Below are positions 21,207-23,502 of a stretch of DNA of 23,502 nucleotides, piece by piece. A program made the position numbers and the translations under genes. The notes under the pieces are model-generated. The model was given only the letters and a program-made list of their open reading frames with translations. It had not been told where the DNA came from and did not search any database. Within the stretch, counting starts at the first letter, position 1, and the number at the start of each line of letters is the position of its first letter. This stretch comes from a virus, in the IMG/VR virus record IMGVR_UViG_3300030329_005055, positions 1 through 23,502 of that record; one strand, 5' to 3'.

Positions 21207-22430
21207 ATGTTTCTTAAACAGTCCACAGCCTACACATTTCGACATGGTCCCTTTCTGGATGAGACAGACGGAAAGACTGCTGAGACAGGTTTGACTATCT
21301 CCCAAGCAGATGTGCGTCTTTCCAAAGCTGGTGGTGACTTTGCCCAGAAGAATGAAAGTACTTCTGCCTCTCATGATGAGCTTGGTTTTTACATCGTAAT
21401 ATTGGATGCCACAGATACCGATACTTGTGGAGAACTATTAGTCGCAGTACATGAGTCAGGTGCTTTGCCAGTTTTCAAAACATTTCAGGTTTTGGAAGAA
21501 CACATATATGATGCTTTATTTGCTGCTAGTGCTGCTGCATTTGATGCTAATCAACGTGTAGATGTTTCCAAGATTGAGGGCTCTGACGCCACAGATCAAG
21601 TTAATACAGCATGTGATGCAGCAATTGTTACTTATGGTCTTGATCATCTTGTTTCGACTTCTGTAACAGGGACCGATGTCACTGACAACTCTATCATTGC
21701 TAAGATGGTCTCCAAGGAAAGTACTGCAGATTGGGATGACTTCGTAAATACGGATGATAGCCTGCAAGCAATTGCAGACGGGGGCGGTGGAGGTGGTGGT
21801 CCCAGCGCAAGTACTATTGCTGATGCAGTGTGGGATGAGGCTACATCAGGGCATACCACCTCGGGTACGTTTGGAAAACTAGCTGCTGATGTATTAGAAG
21901 ATACTAACGAACTTCAATCCGATGACATTCCTGGAACACTTACTACCATCACCGGTAAGATCGACACGATTGACGGTATTGTAGATAACATTCTGGTTGA
22001 TACTGCAGTCATCGGTGCAGCAGGTGCAGGACTCACAGCAATTCCTTGGAACTCAGCTTGGGATGCGGAAGTACAGAGTGAGTGTGCTGACGCCCTTACT
22101 GCCTACGATGCTCCTACCAATACTGAAATGGTTGCAGCCTTTACCGAGATCAAGGGTAGTGGTTGGAGTGCTTCCACAGATACTCTGGAGAAGATCTATG
22201 ATGCTTCAGGAGGCAGTAGCACCTGGACAACTACTCTTACAGAAAGTTATGCATCAGATGGAGCAGCAGCAACACCTGCACAACTTCTGTACATGATCTA
22301 CTGTGCAGTGGGAGAGTTCAGCATTAGTGGAACAACAATTACTGGAAAGAAATTGGATGGTTCAACTACAGCAATGACTTGGACTCTTGATTCTGCAACT
22401 GCACCAACATCAAGAACACGAGCAAGCTAA
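21207..22430 (+). CDS. Large tail/fibre-type structural protein with poly-glycine hinge
   Basis: A 407-aa protein. The N-terminal 90 residues (MFLKQSTAYTFRHGPFLDET, AETGLTISQADVRLSKAGG, DELGFYIVILDATD, VAVHESGALPVF) form a domain I recognise from many phage structural proteins. A helical middle part follows, then GGGGGGG (about residues 192-198) as a flexible hinge. The end has ADAVWDEATSGHTTSGTFGK and later AWDAEVQSECADAL and helix-rich stalk-like stretches, then a beta end (EFSISGTTITGKKLDGSTTA). A likely fibre or tail-tip protein; the specific receptor is unknown. Its ATG is one base from the previous stop without a strong ribosome site, so it is likely coupled. Confidence 0.66.
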   Translation: MFLKQSTAYTFRHGPFLDETDGKTAETGLTISQADVRLSKAGGDFAQKNESTSASHDELGFYIVILDATDTDTCGELLVAVHESGALPVFKTFQVLEEHIYDALFAASAAAFDANQRVDVSKIEGSDATDQVNTACDAAIVTYGLDHLVSTSVTGTDVTDNSIIAKMVSKESTADWDDFVNTDDSLQAIADGGGGGGGPSASTIADAVWDEATSGHTTSGTFGKLAADVLEDTNELQSDDIPGTLTTITGKIDTIDGIVDNILVDTAVIGAAGAGLTAIPWNSAWDAEVQSECADALTAYDAPTNTEMVAAFTEIKGSGWSASTDTLEKIYDASGGSSTWTTTLTESYASDGAAATPAQLLYMIYCAVGEFSISGTTITGKKLDGSTTAMTWTLDSATAPTSRTRAS

Positions 22431-23502
22431 ATGTCACATTCACCACTTCCTATACATCTAATCCCTACCAGGGGATTAGTGTCAGATACCTTAGCCACAT
22501 CAGGAACGATTACTCGTGATACAAGTCCTGAGTTTATAGTTTCTGGTGGGTATCTTTCAGCTAGTGCTTCTGATCTTCCAGAAGAATCAGGAGCCTCGCA
22601 TGCCCCTAAGTTTCGAGGAGCAGAATATTCATCAATTGAAATTATTCCTGGAGTCGTTGATTATTCTGCTTATTGGGATCCAGACGCCACTACAGGCATA
22701 ATTGCGCAAAGATCAGGTTCCGAAGGCACCACTATTGTGCGTCCAATCGACCCAGCACATCTGCAAGATCAACTAACGCTGATACAAGAAGAAGGTCGAA
22801 TATCGCGTTTTAATGGACTGGTGAATACTTTTGTACATCGAAGAGGAAGAAATCCTTCAAGTGGGTTTTTTCTTGTCTTAAAAAGTGACTTAACTGAGGG
22901 GTTAATGCAGTCTTTTTTTACACAGGTCGTATTTCGACAAGCTGCAGTTTCTACTGAATCAGGATACGATAGCCAAGCTACAGCATCAAATAATGTAGTT
23001 ACAATCAAGAGGCTTTTCCTAGTACAAGCAGTTGCAGTAACGCCAGTTATTATGGGGCCAGAATTTGATGATGATGAAATGGCTGCTGCATCCGATATAA
23101 ATAATCAGGTGTACATGATTGAATTAGCAGACCAACGGGCTGTAGGGAAGTTCAGTGCTAGACCTTGGGCAACGCATGGACAGTCTACGATCTTGGAACC
23201 AGTCCTGGGTTATTTTAGTACGCAAACATACAACGTAAGGGTTCCCGCAGATAATCCTACAGCAGTTGGCGGGGCTAACAACAAAGCAGCATACTCAGCA
23301 AGTACTTCGCAAGTTTACTACGAGAATTCTATGAGTACTGATGGGGTGGGCTCAACTACACCCTGGACTTGGGAGACTATGCTTCGAGACATATGGAAGG
23401 GCGGTGGTTCTCTTGGGGTTTTACTAGGTGCGTATAGTGGTGATGATCTAGATTCTTTGGATCTCACATATGCTGATTTCCCTACTCATGTCCCCGAGAA
23501 TT
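22431..23502 (+). CDS. Structural protein, partial at the right edge
   Basis: An open frame of 357 codons starts at ATG 22431, directly after the previous stop, and reaches the window end without a stop. The sequence begins MSHSPLPIHLIPTRGLVSDT and includes VRPIDPAHLQDQLTLIQEEG, RRGRNPSSGFFLVLKSDLTE, NNVVTIKRLFLVQAVAVTPV and WETMLRDIWKGGGSLGVLLG. No strong family match is known to me. By context it belongs to the tail-tip or adsorption genes. Composition and codon use are like the neighbours, and the long uninterrupted frame makes it a real gene. The 3' end is missing. Confidence 0.72.
   Translation, partial: MSHSPLPIHLIPTRGLVSDTLATSGTITRDTSPEFIVSGGYLSASASDLPEESGASHAPKFRGAEYSSIEIIPGVVDYSAYWDPDATTGIIAQRSGSEGTTIVRPIDPAHLQDQLTLIQEEGRISRFNGLVNTFVHRRGRNPSSGFFLVLKSDLTEGLMQSFFTQVVFRQAAVSTESGYDSQATASNNVVTIKRLFLVQAVAVTPVIMGPEFDDDEMAAASDINNQVYMIELADQRAVGKFSARPWATHGQSTILEPVLGYFSTQTYNVRVPADNPTAVGGANNKAAYSASTSQVYYENSMSTDGVGSTTPWTWETMLRDIWKGGGSLGVLLGAYSGDDLDSLDLTYADFPTHVPEN

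Noticed and set aside
1-23502. CRISPR arrays, tRNA genes, insertion sequences, attachment sites
   Set aside because: No regularly spaced direct repeats, no cloverleaf-like segments recognised and no transposase or integrase frame seen by eye; a tool search could still find a weak one.

Overview
The window is a stretch of a tailed double-stranded DNA bacteriophage (Caudoviricetes) or a prophage of that kind. It carries most of the packaging and virion-assembly genes in tightly packed, often overlapping reading frames. Many starts have a Shine-Dalgarno sequence (GGAG or AGGA type), so the host is a bacterium with ordinary ribosome binding. I saw no integrase, repressor, replication gene, tRNA, CRISPR array or insertion sequence. 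Several small families (the HELLH protein, the secreted protein beside it, the 729-aa and 407-aa virion proteins) resemble, from memory only, proteins of phages and genomes of Planctomycetota. That host guess is weak and unverified. No sheath gene is seen, so a long non-contractile tail is the simplest reading.

Layout. 88-2235 (+): SNase-type nuclease, DUF3310 protein and terminase large subunit. 2262-3953 (-): an opposing cassette with a HExxH peptidase-like protein, a calcineurin-type phosphoesterase, a protein with a hydrophobic N-terminus and perhaps a tiny membrane protein. 4008-4304 (+): a lone small gene. 4301-6490 (-): a large beta-rich, carbohydrate-binding-like virion protein. From about 6581 rightward everything reads +. 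First comes the head module: a small basic protein, prohead protease/scaffold, decoration protein and major capsid protein, closed by a strong terminator at 10201-10247. Next is a run of small genes: membrane protein, basic proteins, zinc ribbon, FN3-like and Ig-like proteins. Then come the head-tail connector, a frame-split basic protein, a Mu gpG-like morphogenesis protein, a tail-terminator candidate, a zinc-binding protein and a major tail protein candidate, followed by a second terminator at 15000-15043. The last part holds a tape-measure candidate, a 704-aa tail protein, a two-frame tail-chaperone-like pair, the portal protein, another small basic protein and three adsorption or fibre-type structural proteins. 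The final one runs off the window.

How the genes work together. The terminase would dock on the portal and fill a capsid built from the major capsid protein, matured by the protease/scaffold and stabilised by the decoration protein. Connector, morphogenesis and terminator proteins would join head to a tail built from the tube protein, tape measure and chaperones. The portal gene lies some 17 kb downstream of the terminase gene and after the tail genes, which is an unusual order.

Most notable observations: an A9 slippery run that joins two overlapping frames by a -1 shift just before the portal gene; an A8 run that splits a second, basic protein and needs a +1 shift; a recurring set of tiny lysine/arginine-rich proteins spread through the morphogenesis genes; a 729-aa reverse-strand protein in which a beta module seems inserted inside a carbohydrate-binding fold; and a 50-aa zinc ribbon that is easily missed.
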